NCBI GenBank assembly: GCA_045585875.1
Contig: JAZMZH010000095.1
Location: 1-20,914 of the forward strand
Length of the DNA: 20,914 nt
Direction: 5' to 3'
From: JAVBQJ01 sp045585875
GTDB taxonomy: Bacteria > Verrucomicrobiota > Lentisphaeria > Victivallales > Victivallaceae
How positions within the stretch are numbered: position 1 is the stretch's first letter; each line of letters begins with the position of its first letter. This document shows positions 9,003 to 14,986 of the stretch, in pieces. Made by a program: the position numbers and the translations under genes. Under the pieces are notes generated by a model. It ran no database searches. It worked only from the letters and a program-made list of their open reading frames with translations, and had not been told where the DNA came from.

Positions 9003-9065
9003 GATAGTATTCATAGTCTTCATAGTCTTCATAGTCTTCCCAGTCTTCCCAGTCTTCCCAGTCGT
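9003..9065. repeat. 9-bp tandem repeat, seven units
   Basis: There are three exact CATAGTCTT units (9012-9038), then two CCCAGTCTT units and one CCCAGTCGT (9039-9065). A degenerate GATAGTATT precedes them (9003-9011). Read on the minus strand it would encode repeated Asp-Trp-Glu and Asp-Tyr-Glu, but no gene start supports translation. Confidence 0.9.
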
Positions 9066-9120
9066 CCTCCCGCCCGGCGGTCGTATGGTCCCTGGCGCGC
9101 CTGGAGGACCCCGTCCCCCC

Positions 9121-9157
9121 AAAAACAATTTGGCGCCCCGGCTTGAGCCGGGACGCC
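9121..9157 (-). terminator. Rho-independent terminator of the first pseudopilin gene
   Basis: A near-perfect 12-bp stem (GGCGCCCCGGCT / AGCCGGGACGCC, 9132-9157, one mismatch or wobble) with a very short loop is followed on the minus strand by AAATTGTTTTT. It lies about 60 nt after the pseudopilin stop. Confidence 0.75.
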
Positions 9158-9216
9158 GTCCGGAGTGCGGGAGACCGGTGTCGAAGACACACGGTCACCC
9201 CGCGGCTTGAAGTTCA

Positions 9217-9888
9217 TCAGTTGTTGGTGAACATCGTCGTGTTGGTGTTCCAGTCGGAATCGCCCTTGCGGGACTCGGCATGACCGTCGATGAAGCCCAG
9301 GCTCCACTTGTCGCCGTGCATCGCATTGGTGAAAGTGATGCTGGCGGGAATCCACCCGGGAGCGGGGGCGCATTTGTAGTAGGACTGCTGGATGTCGGAA
9401 TCCAGCACCATGACCTGCTCGGTCGGCCGTTTGGCGGCACCGATGTTCAGCAACCAGAAGTGCGACGGAGTGGAGTAACCGACCTGATAGTCCCTGTTGT
9501 AGAAGTTCGCATCACCGGATCCGGAGACCAGAGCCTTGCTGGGGCAGGCGAAAACCGCCTTGTCGATCCCGGCTTTCCAGACGCCGTACATCCAGTTGTA
9601 GCAGAGACTGTCGGCCCACCAGCCGTAGACGTCGCCGTCGCCCCTGGTCCAGGCTCCGCTCGTCGAATTGGTCTTGCCGCTGCCCTCCCAGCCGCCGGGC
9701 AGGTAGTTGTCGTTTTCAGAAGCGTAGATGTTGGCGCCGAGGCACATCTGCTTGACGTTGGCGACGCACTTGATGTTCTGGGCCGCCTGACGGGCCTTGG
9801 AGAGCGCCGGCAGCAGCATGCTGGCGAGGATGGCGATGATCGCGATCACGACGAGGAGCTCTATCAGCGTAAAAATACTCTTTTTCAT
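9217..9888 (-). CDS. prepilin-like H-X9-DG protein (type II secretion pseudopilin-like)
   Basis: This 223-residue protein has AAAGGG about 6 nt before the ATG. The N-terminus is a type IV prepilin signal: MKKSI, then FTLIELLVV, with Glu at +5 and a long hydrophobic helix. The residue before the presumed cleavage site is Ile rather than the usual Gly, as is common in Lentisphaerota. The C-terminal part has the H-X9-DG motif (H191, D201-G202) of the prepilin-processing-associated family. The globular middle is rich in Trp, Asn and Gly. These proteins are thought to be processed by a prepilin peptidase and sit in an envelope filament or pseudopilus; the individual role is unknown. It is transcribed alone, from a promoter about 260 nt upstream with the paired boxes, so it appears to be controlled with the glycan genes. 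Confidence 0.88.
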   Translation of the reverse strand: MKKSIFTLIELLVVIAIIAILASMLLPALSKARQAAQNIKCVANVKQMCLGANIYASENDNYLPGGWEGSGKTNSTSGAWTRGDGDVYGWWADSLCYNWMYGVWKAGIDKAVFACPSKALVSGSGDANFYNRDYQVGYSTPSHFWLLNIGAAKRPTEQVMVLDSDIQQSYYKCAPAPGWIPASITFTNAMHGDKWSLGFIDGHAESRKGDSDWNTNTTMFTNN

Positions 9889-10153
9889 TTGTTTCCCTTT
9901 GGGTTCTTCTTTTTGCTTTGAAATTGTTTCTCTCTCTCACTCTCAAAAACGCTCTTTTCTGTTTTCCCGATAGGCATTTTCCTTTCCGACCGACGGTCTG
10001 TTTTGCATGGCCGCGAAGGGCTCATGCGGCTGCATGATCATTGTTTTACACATTACAACCGGCTCCTTTCCTCCTTTCTCAAGGGCCGATTTCAAAGGTT
10101 TTGACCGGTTCCGAAATCCAAAGTTTTCGGATATCATCCCTGTCTCTGTTAAT

Positions 10154-10182
10154 ATTATAATACGAAAATTTGCAAAAGTCAA
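10154..10182 (-). promoter_or_regulatory. sigma70-type promoter of the first pseudopilin gene
   Basis: On the minus strand TTGACT (10177-10182) and TATAAT (10154-10159) are 17 bp apart. Transcription would start near 10147, leaving a leader of about 260 nt before the ATG at 9888. That is much longer than at the two sister promoters. Confidence 0.78.
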
Positions 10183-10211
10183 TAGGTCTTTTTTAAATTT
10201 TCCCAACAAAG

Positions 10212-10258
10212 TATGGTTTTATTCCGACTGCATTGATTTTTTACAGTATGGTTTTATT
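10212..10258 (-). promoter_or_regulatory. paired TATGGTTTTATT boxes upstream of the pseudopilin
   Basis: There are two exact copies, at 10212-10223 and 10247-10258, 35 bp apart. The near copy begins 30 bp beyond the -35. CAACAAAG precedes the first and TTTTTTACAG the second, matching the flanks of the other box pairs. Confidence 0.8.
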
Positions 10259-10270
10259 TTTTTCTTTCTT

Positions 10271-10299
10271 CCCGCCCGGCCTCAGGCGGGAGCGCCTGA
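10271..10299. other. two overlapping, mutually exclusive hairpins
   Basis: CCCGCC (10271-10276) can pair with GGCGGG (10285-10290), or TCAGGC (10282-10287) can pair with GCCTGA (10294-10299). The two stems share bases. They lie just beyond the distal box, where the other two box pairs also have a GC-rich inverted repeat. No U-tract follows on either strand, so this is not a standard terminator. Confidence 0.5.
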
Positions 10300-10316
10300 T
10301 GAATTTCAGCGATATT

Positions 10317-10376
10317 TCGAAAGAAAATACGGAATATCCACAGGCTTTTCCGGTATTGCGCCATATGGTTTTATTG
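10317..10376 (+). promoter_or_regulatory. degenerate copy of the regulator promoter with an orphan box
   Basis: TTCGAAAGAAAATACGGAATATCC (as two parts, 10317-10340) and TTTTCCGGTATTG, followed by an exact TATGGTTTTATT (10365-10376) and GGA, closely follow the region before the regulator at 13823-13887. Where that region has the -35 TTGACT, this one has CAGGCT. No regulator gene follows. Confidence 0.6.
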
Positions 10377-10462
10377 GAGCGCCGTCCGCTTCTATCGCCG
10401 GGCCCCCTCCCCCCGCGGCGGAGACGGATCACCCCTGACGCTCCGAGACGGCTCCACCCCTC

Positions 10463-10502
10463 TCCGTACTCATCCGTACATATCCGTACATATCCGTACT
10501 CC
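10463..10502. repeat. 10-bp tandem repeat, four units
   Basis: The units are TCCGTACTCA, TCCGTACATA, TCCGTACATA and TCCGTACTCC. The period matches one helical turn. No gene overlaps it. Confidence 0.88.
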
Positions 10503-10512
10503 ACACTGCATC

Positions 10513-10562
10513 CTCACAGCCGTGCAGAGCGCGCGGCAACGATGGGGGGAGGGATAGGCCGG
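10513..10562. repeat. 50-bp intergenic repeat, copy 2
   Basis: This is the partner of 8890-8939: it begins CTCACAGCCG and ends GGATAGGCCGG. Its last part runs into a 10-bp periodic tract. Confidence 0.6.
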
Positions 10563-10580
10563 TATAGGCCGCATAGGCCA
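10551..10580. repeat. 10-bp periodic ATAGGCC tract, three units
   Basis: GGGATAGGCC, GGTATAGGCC and GCATAGGCCA are in register with a 10-bp period. Only three units are present, so it may be a chance extension of the 50-bp repeat. Confidence 0.6.
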
Positions 10581-10622
10581 TGACAGGCAGGAAGCGTCTG
10601 TGCGAAACTCACAGCGCCGTGT

Positions 10623-10645
10623 GCTCCCGGCCAAAGGCCCGGAGC
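10623..10645 (-). terminator. possible hairpin terminator of the dehydrogenase operon
   Basis: GCTCCCGGCC and GGCCCGGAGC form a stem with one C-C mismatch around an AAA loop, about 22 nt after the radical SAM stop on the minus strand. No U-tract follows, so termination here is uncertain. Confidence 0.35.
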
Positions 10646-10667
10646 CGCCCGAGGGTGCGTTATCCCC

Positions 10668-11594
10668 TTACTGCCGGGCCCCCTCCCCCGGGGCGGGCGA
10701 AGAGGCGAATCTTACGACGGTCGCTGCCGTGTTCTTCCACGAACAGTGCGCGCAAAAAGGCGTTTCGCCCCGCTCCCGGAAGCGCGCCGCACGCACGCCG
10801 GCGAAAATCTCCCGGATGCTCTCCCTGGTGACGTTTCCCAGACTCTCCCGGGTGAAATCGGTGCAGAAGCAGGTCTCCCCGTCGGCGAGAACGTGCAGAT
10901 GACGCCAGGGTTCGCGGCAGGCCTCGCCCCCTGCGAAATGCGGCTGAAATTCCGTCGGCACCGGAAAGACGCGCCCCTTCAGCTCCGCCAGCGCCGCCCG
11001 GAGCCTCTCCCCGTAATCCGGGGATATCTCCGGCCACTCCTCCGCGCCCGGCACGGTGTGCCGTTCCTCCGCCGTGAAGCCGATCAATTCATGAAAGATC
11101 ACCCCGTCGGCGGCCAGCCCGTAGGGCGCTTCGCCGCAGCTGGCCAGCGTCTCCGGCGCCAGCACGGTCATGATCGTGACCCGGGCTCCTCCGCCCCGCA
11201 GAAGTTCCAGATTGCGCCGGACCGAGGCGAAAACGCCCCGCCCCCGCACGGCGTCGTGGACCTTTTCCGGCCCGTCCACCGAAACGTAAATGCGTTCAAA
11301 ACACTCCCGGAGCACCTCCGAGTGCTCTCCGATCAGCGTCCCGTTGGTGATGAGTTCCAGATGAAATCCCATGGCGTGCGCCCGGCGGCAGAGAGCGTCG
11401 AATCCGGGGTACAGCAGCGGTTCCCCGCCCCACATCACCACCCGGCAGCCGGGAGCGTACTCCGCCAGCTCCTCCAAAAGCGCAAACCAGTCCACCGGCG
11501 ACGGCTGCGCGGTATGCCGCTGCCCGCAAAAGGCGCAGCGCAGATTGCAGTCCGCGGTCAGCTGAAAATGCACCACCGCAAGCCCGGATGTCAT
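10668..11594 (-). CDS. radical SAM protein with C-terminal SPASM/twitch-like cluster
   Basis: This 308-residue protein has the radical SAM motif near its N-terminus: CNLRCAFC with C16, C20 and C23, which ligate the SAM-binding 4Fe-4S cluster. VVMWGGEPLLYPGF follows, including the GGEP motif. A C-terminal cysteine set (C226, C242, C244, C281, C284) fits a SPASM or twitch auxiliary cluster. The frame stays open upstream to 12218, but only the start at 11594 places the motif near the N-terminus, and its ATG overlaps the upstream stop as ATGA, showing translational coupling. SPASM enzymes mature peptides or oxidise alcohols and sulfatases; some are sugar dehydrogenases. No precursor peptide is visible nearby, so a carbohydrate role, or maturation of an enzyme encoded elsewhere, is possible. 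Confidence 0.85.
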   Translation of the reverse strand: MTSGLAVVHFQLTADCNLRCAFCGQRHTAQPSPVDWFALLEELAEYAPGCRVVMWGGEPLLYPGFDALCRRAHAMGFHLELITNGTLIGEHSEVLRECFERIYVSVDGPEKVHDAVRGRGVFASVRRNLELLRGGGARVTIMTVLAPETLASCGEAPYGLAADGVIFHELIGFTAEERHTVPGAEEWPEISPDYGERLRAALAELKGRVFPVPTEFQPHFAGGEACREPWRHLHVLADGETCFCTDFTRESLGNVTRESIREIFAGVRAARFRERGETPFCAHCSWKNTAATVVRFASSPAPGEGARQ

Positions 11595-12415
11595 TTCTCT
11601 CCCAAACCGAGCCTTTTCAGGAATGACAGCGAACGGCGGAAGCCGTCCTCCGCATCCTCCGGTTTCTCGTATTCCACAAGCGCCGGACCGTCGTAATCTC
11701 TCATTTCCCCGGCAAGGCGCGCCCAGTCGAGGCCGCCCTCCCCGCAGGCCGCCGGGATGACACCCTCCGCGGTGCGCCGGAAATCCTTCAGATGCACCAC
11801 GCTCACATGCCCGGCAAACGCCCGGTAAAACAATTCCGGAGCGAGCACGCCCGCGGCATCCAGATTCGCCGGGTCGAAGAGCATCTCCGAGCCCGTCTGA
11901 AAAATCGCGGGCCAACTGTCCGCCCGGGTCGTGAAACTGGCGAAATGACGCACCGTTTCCCCGCTCACAGGAGCCACGCCGCCGTGGGTTTCCACAGCCG
12001 CGGTGATCCCCAGAATCCGGGCCTCCTCCGCACACCGGCGGAGCGCCGCAAGCATCGTATCCCGACGGGTCGCGTCCAGCTCCGAATCCGAGGCGAATCC
12101 GGCGAAAATGCGGATCCGCTTCGCCCCGATCCCCGCGGCGATCTTCAGCACCTTGCTCACCATGTCGCTCTGAGCCGCCGCGTCCGGCGCGGTGAAATCG
12201 TTTCCGGCGCAGGCGCACTCCAGCGAAACGCCGTACTCCTCCGCCCAGCGGCGCGTCTGCGCAATTTGCGCTTCGGCGGCGTCCGCCTGCAGATAATCAT
12301 TGGGATGTCCCGCGATGGAACACTCCATCAGAGAAACGCCCAGACGCCGGGTCATGGCGAATTTCTCCTCGGGGGCGAGATTGCGCATCCCCCATGCCGC
12401 AAGACCGAGTCTCAT
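11591..12415 (-). CDS. sugar phosphate isomerase/epimerase-like TIM barrel
   Basis: This 274-residue protein has the length of the xylose isomerase-like/AP endonuclease 2 TIM-barrel family. Candidate metal ligands fall in the expected order: E142 (AAVETHGG), D181 (MLFDPANLD), H208 (VVHLKDFR) and E248 or E250 (ALVEYEKPED). An early strand ends in MECSIAGHPNDY. These enzymes interconvert keto-sugars or polyols, or epimerise them, in the cytoplasm with a divalent metal. Its start overlaps the dehydrogenase stop and its stop overlaps the radical SAM start, both as ATGA, so the three genes form one operon. Pairing an isomerase/epimerase with an NAD(P)-dependent dehydrogenase is typical of inositol, polyol or uronate breakdown; the actual substrate is not shown. 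Confidence 0.82.
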   Translation of the reverse strand: MRLGLAAWGMRNLAPEEKFAMTRRLGVSLMECSIAGHPNDYLQADAAEAQIAQTRRWAEEYGVSLECACAGNDFTAPDAAAQSDMVSKVLKIAAGIGAKRIRIFAGFASDSELDATRRDTMLAALRRCAEEARILGITAAVETHGGVAPVSGETVRHFASFTTRADSWPAIFQTGSEMLFDPANLDAAGVLAPELFYRAFAGHVSVVHLKDFRRTAEGVIPAACGEGGLDWARLAGEMRDYDGPALVEYEKPEDAEDGFRRSLSFLKRLGLGEK

Positions 12416-13461
12416 GCCTGCAAGTCTCTCCAGTCAAACAAGATCTTGAAACACTCCGGGCCCTTTTCCGACTGATAGCGAAACGCCTCTCTGGCTTTGC
12501 CCGCGGGCCAGACCTCATAAGGCAAATGCCGGGTGTTGATCTTCCCCTCGCTGAGCCAGGAGAGGATCTGCCCCTTGCCCCGCCACTTTATCGCGCAGGT
12601 CATCGACAGCGAAACATTGGTGCCGAACCAGCGGTGATAGTGGTCGAAAATCAGCTTCTCCGGATAATCCCCGTTCAAATGGATCCATCCCGGCTCGTCG
12701 TCGTCTCTCCAGCCGCCGTCCTTGATGTATTTGTAAAGCATCCCCGGGACCGCCGGATTTCCGGAACACTCGATGATCCGGTCGGCGCGTTTGCCGCCGG
12801 TGATGTCCTTCAGCACCGCCAGCCCCGCCTCGTCCGGCGTGATGACGTGGTCGGCGTAATGGGCGGCGATGCTCCGGCGGAAGGAATTCGGCTCGGCGAT
12901 CACCACCGTCGATTTCGGCGCCTTGATTTTGATGATCTGGGCCGCCCCGATGCCGTTCATGCCCGCGCCGAAAACGAGAATCGTTTCGCCGTCCCGGGGC
13001 TGGAGACGCTCCACGCCCTTCAGGGATACGCAGAAGAGATAGGCCAGCACCGCGTCCTCGTCGGAAACATTGTCCGGGATCTTCGCCAGCGGATCGCCCG
13101 GACCGGCGGCATTGGCCATGTCCTTATGCACCAGCAGCGTACCGCCGCCCCAGGCCGCGCAGCAGTCCAGATATTTGCGGCACTCGTTGATCATCACCCG
13201 GTCGCCCTTTTTGAAGCCGGGGGCGTAGCCGCCCTCCTCTTCGACGACGCCGATGTTTTCGTAGCCGGGCACCAGAGGGTACCAGCACTGCTCGGGATGC
13301 TGGAGGCCGTGGTAAGTCTTCATATCCGTCCCGGTGGAAATAGCGCTCATGCGGGTACGGCAGACGACAGTGTCGTCCCGGCGCGGCGTCAGGGTCACTT
13401 CCCGGAAAGCGGCTTCTCCGGGACGCTCGATTACAGTCGCCAATGTACGAACAGGATTCAT
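12412..13461 (-). CDS. medium-chain dehydrogenase/reductase lacking catalytic zinc ligands
   Basis: This 349-residue protein has the MDR fold: an N-terminal GroES-like domain with VPGYENIGVV, then a Rossmann domain with VFGAGMNGIGAAQ (GxGxxG-type nucleotide binding). Where zinc alcohol dehydrogenases have GICGSD, it has AISTGTD (Ser42 in place of Cys), and Tyr67 replaces the His of GHE. That matches the non-zinc branch with SAIS-x-GTE signatures. It therefore probably oxidises or reduces a sugar or polyol by a zinc-independent route, or acts on an activated substrate. The frame continues to 13557, but the start at 13461 has GGAG at about 8 nt and begins the conserved domain; the longer form would include the promoter. 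It is first in the three-gene operon under the paired boxes. Confidence 0.83.
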   Translation of the reverse strand: MNPVRTLATVIERPGEAAFREVTLTPRRDDTVVCRTRMSAISTGTDMKTYHGLQHPEQCWYPLVPGYENIGVVEEEGGYAPGFKKGDRVMINECRKYLDCCAAWGGGTLLVHKDMANAAGPGDPLAKIPDNVSDEDAVLAYLFCVSLKGVERLQPRDGETILVFGAGMNGIGAAQIIKIKAPKSTVVIAEPNSFRRSIAAHYADHVITPDEAGLAVLKDITGGKRADRIIECSGNPAVPGMLYKYIKDGGWRDDDEPGWIHLNGDYPEKLIFDHYHRWFGTNVSLSMTCAIKWRGKGQILSWLSEGKINTRHLPYEVWPAGKAREAFRYQSEKGPECFKILFDWRDLQA

Positions 13462-13501
13462 ACGGGCTCCAAACTCTCTTTCGTTTTTTTTACTATATAT
13501 C

Positions 13502-13530
13502 ATTATACTTCGGAAATCCGGGCACGTCAA
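13502..13530 (-). promoter_or_regulatory. sigma70-type promoter of the dehydrogenase operon
   Basis: On the minus strand TTGACG (13525-13530) and TATAAT (13502-13507) are 17 bp apart. The predicted start is near 13495, about 34 nt before the ATG. Confidence 0.8.
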
Positions 13531-13559
13531 GGGGCGGAGTTCAATTTTTATCGACAAAG

Positions 13560-13606
13560 TATGGTTTTATTTCGATATTCTGTTTTTTAAACAGTGTGGT
13601 TTTATT
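13560..13606 (-). promoter_or_regulatory. paired TATGGTTTTATT boxes upstream of the dehydrogenase operon
   Basis: TATGGTTTTATT at 13560-13571 and TGTGGTTTTATT at 13595-13606 are 35 bp apart. The near box begins 30 bp beyond the -35. CGACAAAG and TTTTTTAAACAG flank them as in the other pairs. Confidence 0.8.
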
Positions 13607-13622
13607 TTAAAATCCCTTTTTG

Positions 13623-13654
13623 CCGCGGGACGGAGGGTCGGCCCCGTCCCGCGG
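13623..13654. other. perfect 11-bp GC-rich inverted repeat beyond the distal box
   Basis: CCGCGGGACGG (13623-13633) and CCGTCCCGCGG (13644-13654) flank a 10-nt loop. TTTTT precedes it on the plus strand and no U-tract follows on either strand, so it is not a standard terminator. The equivalent place at the other two box pairs also carries a GC-rich inverted repeat. Confidence 0.6.
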
Positions 13655-13851
13655 TGCGCCTCTGAATTTCGACGTGAGCGCAAAAAGGAAAAATCGGGTG
13701 ATCTGAGCATAGCTTCCCGCAGGACAACTTATGAAAAATGCTCCCCCGCTCCGCTTTTTTGCAGGATGACGGAAGGCATGGCGAGACTTCGGGCAGTGTT
13801 CTCCGGCGGCGCCTTTTTCATATTCGCGGAAAGAAAAAACGGAATATCCGT

Positions 13852-13885
13852 TTGACTTTCCGGAATTGTGATGTATGGTTTTATT
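13852..13885 (+). promoter_or_regulatory. regulator promoter with a box over the -10
   Basis: TTGACT (13852-13857) is followed after 16 bp by TATGGT (13874-13879), which is both a fair -10 and the first half of an exact TATGGTTTTATT box (13874-13885). A protein bound to the box would block this promoter, so self-repression is inferred. Confidence 0.62.
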
Positions 13886-13921
13886 GGAAACAATCGGCAG
13901 CACCGATCTCGGGAGGAGAGT

Positions 13922-14986
13922 ATGGTCGATAAACAGAACGATATCTTTCTGGAGCTCAAAAAACGCATTGCCGACGGCGTCTACGAGGACAAACTGCCGA
14001 AGTCCGCCGTCCTGGCGGCGGAATTCGGCGTCAATGTGAAGACGCTGAACAAGGTGATGTCGCGTCTGGTGCGCCTGCAGATGATCACCCGCAAGCGCCG
14101 GGGCGGCACCGCCGTCCGCCGCGACGGAGGCAAGCCGCCGGCTCCGATCATCGAAATCATCTACGAGGGCAGCCACAGGATGGAGGAGCACCCCTACTGG
14201 ATGTCGGTCTGGCTGGGACTCATGAGCACCTTTGCGGCGAAAAACATCACGCTGAAACTGAATCGCATCTTTCTGCAGCCGAATCGGCTGATCGACCTTG
14301 AAAACCTGAAGCTCGACCAGGTTTCCGCACGGCTGGTGATCGGAATCCACGACAAAGCCTTCTGGGAAATTCTGGTCAAAACCAAGGTGCCCTTTCTCTC
14401 GGTGGGCGACCCGGTCCGGGACATCCGGATCCCGCAGATTCAGATTTCCTTCAGGGACGCCATCGAGAAGACCGTGGACGCACTTTTTAAAGCAGGCCTG
14501 AGGGACATCGCCTTCATCGGGCGCGTCTACAGCAGTTCCGACTCCGGTGATCTGGAAAAATACAACGCATGGAGGGATGCGATGCTGCGCCGCCGCCGCA
14601 TTTCCGACGCGCTTTTCGAACACGCCTTTTTGCATGAAGACGCCGCTTATCAGGCGACGCAGAAGCTTCTGGAGCGGGACGTGCCGGAGGTTCTGATCGC
14701 CGCCACCGACACGCAGATCCATGAAATCGAGCGCGCACTCCGGGAAAAAAAGGTGCGTATCCCGGTGATCGGCTGCGACGGGGTGACGCTCCCCATCGAC
14801 CGGGAAACGCGGAGACCGATGCCGATCCAGGCGCCGCTTTTCACCGGCGGCCAGATGGCGGCGGAAAACATCCTGCAGGCCCTGCAGGAGGGGAAACGAC
14901 CGAAATCCGCCCAACTGGAGGCCAAATTCATCCCGCAGGAGCTGGCAGGCATCCACCGAGTCAAATCCCCGCTCGGCGACCTGTAA
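13922..14986 (+). CDS. GntR/LacI-type transcriptional regulator (regulator of the boxed regulon, inferred)
   Basis: This 354-residue protein begins at an ATG 6 nt after GGGAGGAG. The frame also opens at 13868, but that start would lie inside the promoter box. Residues of about 5-68 form a GntR-type winged helix (IFLELKKRIADGVYEDKLPK, then SAVLAAEFGVNVKTLNKV and a wing MITRKRRGGTAV). Residues of about 80-345 resemble the LacI/GalR periplasmic-binding-like sensor domain (DIAFIGRVY, VLIAATDTQIHE, VRIPVIGCDGVTLP). This domain pairing is known from AraR of Bacillus, which responds to a sugar. A box overlaps its promoter and three nearby leftward promoters carry box pairs, making it the best candidate binder. 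The ligand is unknown; a mono- or disaccharide released by the cluster's enzymes is likely. Confidence 0.85.
   Translation: MVDKQNDIFLELKKRIADGVYEDKLPKSAVLAAEFGVNVKTLNKVMSRLVRLQMITRKRRGGTAVRRDGGKPPAPIIEIIYEGSHRMEEHPYWMSVWLGLMSTFAAKNITLKLNRIFLQPNRLIDLENLKLDQVSARLVIGIHDKAFWEILVKTKVPFLSVGDPVRDIRIPQIQISFRDAIEKTVDALFKAGLRDIAFIGRVYSSSDSGDLEKYNAWRDAMLRRRRISDALFEHAFLHEDAAYQATQKLLERDVPEVLIAATDTQIHEIERALREKKVRIPVIGCDGVTLPIDRETRRPMPIQAPLFTGGQMAAENILQALQEGKRPKSAQLEAKFIPQELAGIHRVKSPLGDL

Larger units (their letters stand above)
8702..9216. other. 515-bp intergenic region between glycosidase and pseudopilin
   Basis: No credible gene is seen. From left to right it holds the leftward promoter of the 1012-residue gene, the paired boxes, a short GC palindrome (8873-8883), a 50-bp intergenic repeat, a 9-bp tandem repeat and the pseudopilin terminator. 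Open frames here are created by the tandem repeat and lack ribosome sites. Confidence 0.7.
9889..10667. other. 779-bp intergenic region between pseudopilin and radical SAM gene
   Basis: No credible gene is seen. It holds the long pseudopilin leader, its promoter, paired boxes, two competing hairpins, a degenerate regulator promoter, two kinds of 10-bp tandem repeat, the second 50-bp repeat and a hairpin near the radical SAM stop. GCCGGGCCCCCTCCCCC occurs at 10397-10413 and again at 10673-10689. Confidence 0.65.
13462..13921. other. 460-bp divergent control region
   Basis: It lies between the leftward dehydrogenase operon and the rightward regulator. It holds the operon promoter, paired boxes, a long GC-rich hairpin and the regulator promoter with its own box. 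The middle (about 13660-13820) contains nothing I can recognise. Confidence 0.7.

Noticed and set aside
8812..9198. Small acidic Asp-Trp-Glu/Asp-Tyr-Glu repeat protein
   Set aside because: The frame arises from the 9-bp tandem repeat, has no ribosome site, and overlaps a terminator and regulatory boxes.
9943..10209. 88-residue open frame on the minus strand before the pseudopilin
   Set aside because: It overlaps the predicted promoter (10154-10182), has no convincing ribosome site and no recognisable motif.
10463..10502. CRISPR array
   Set aside because: The units are only 10 bp with no spacers, so this is a simple tandem repeat.
11595..12218. N-terminal extension of the radical SAM protein
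   Set aside because: The extension is an Arg/Gly-rich shadow of the isomerase gene; the ATGA overlap and the cysteine motif near residue 16 support the start at 11594.
13623..13654. Rho-independent terminator
   Set aside because: The stem is strong, but no U-tract follows on either strand and no gene ends beside it.
13607..14956. 449-residue open frame on the minus strand, opposite the first regulator
   Set aside because: It is antisense to a clear GntR/LacI-type gene and runs through the control region with its hairpin and promoter.
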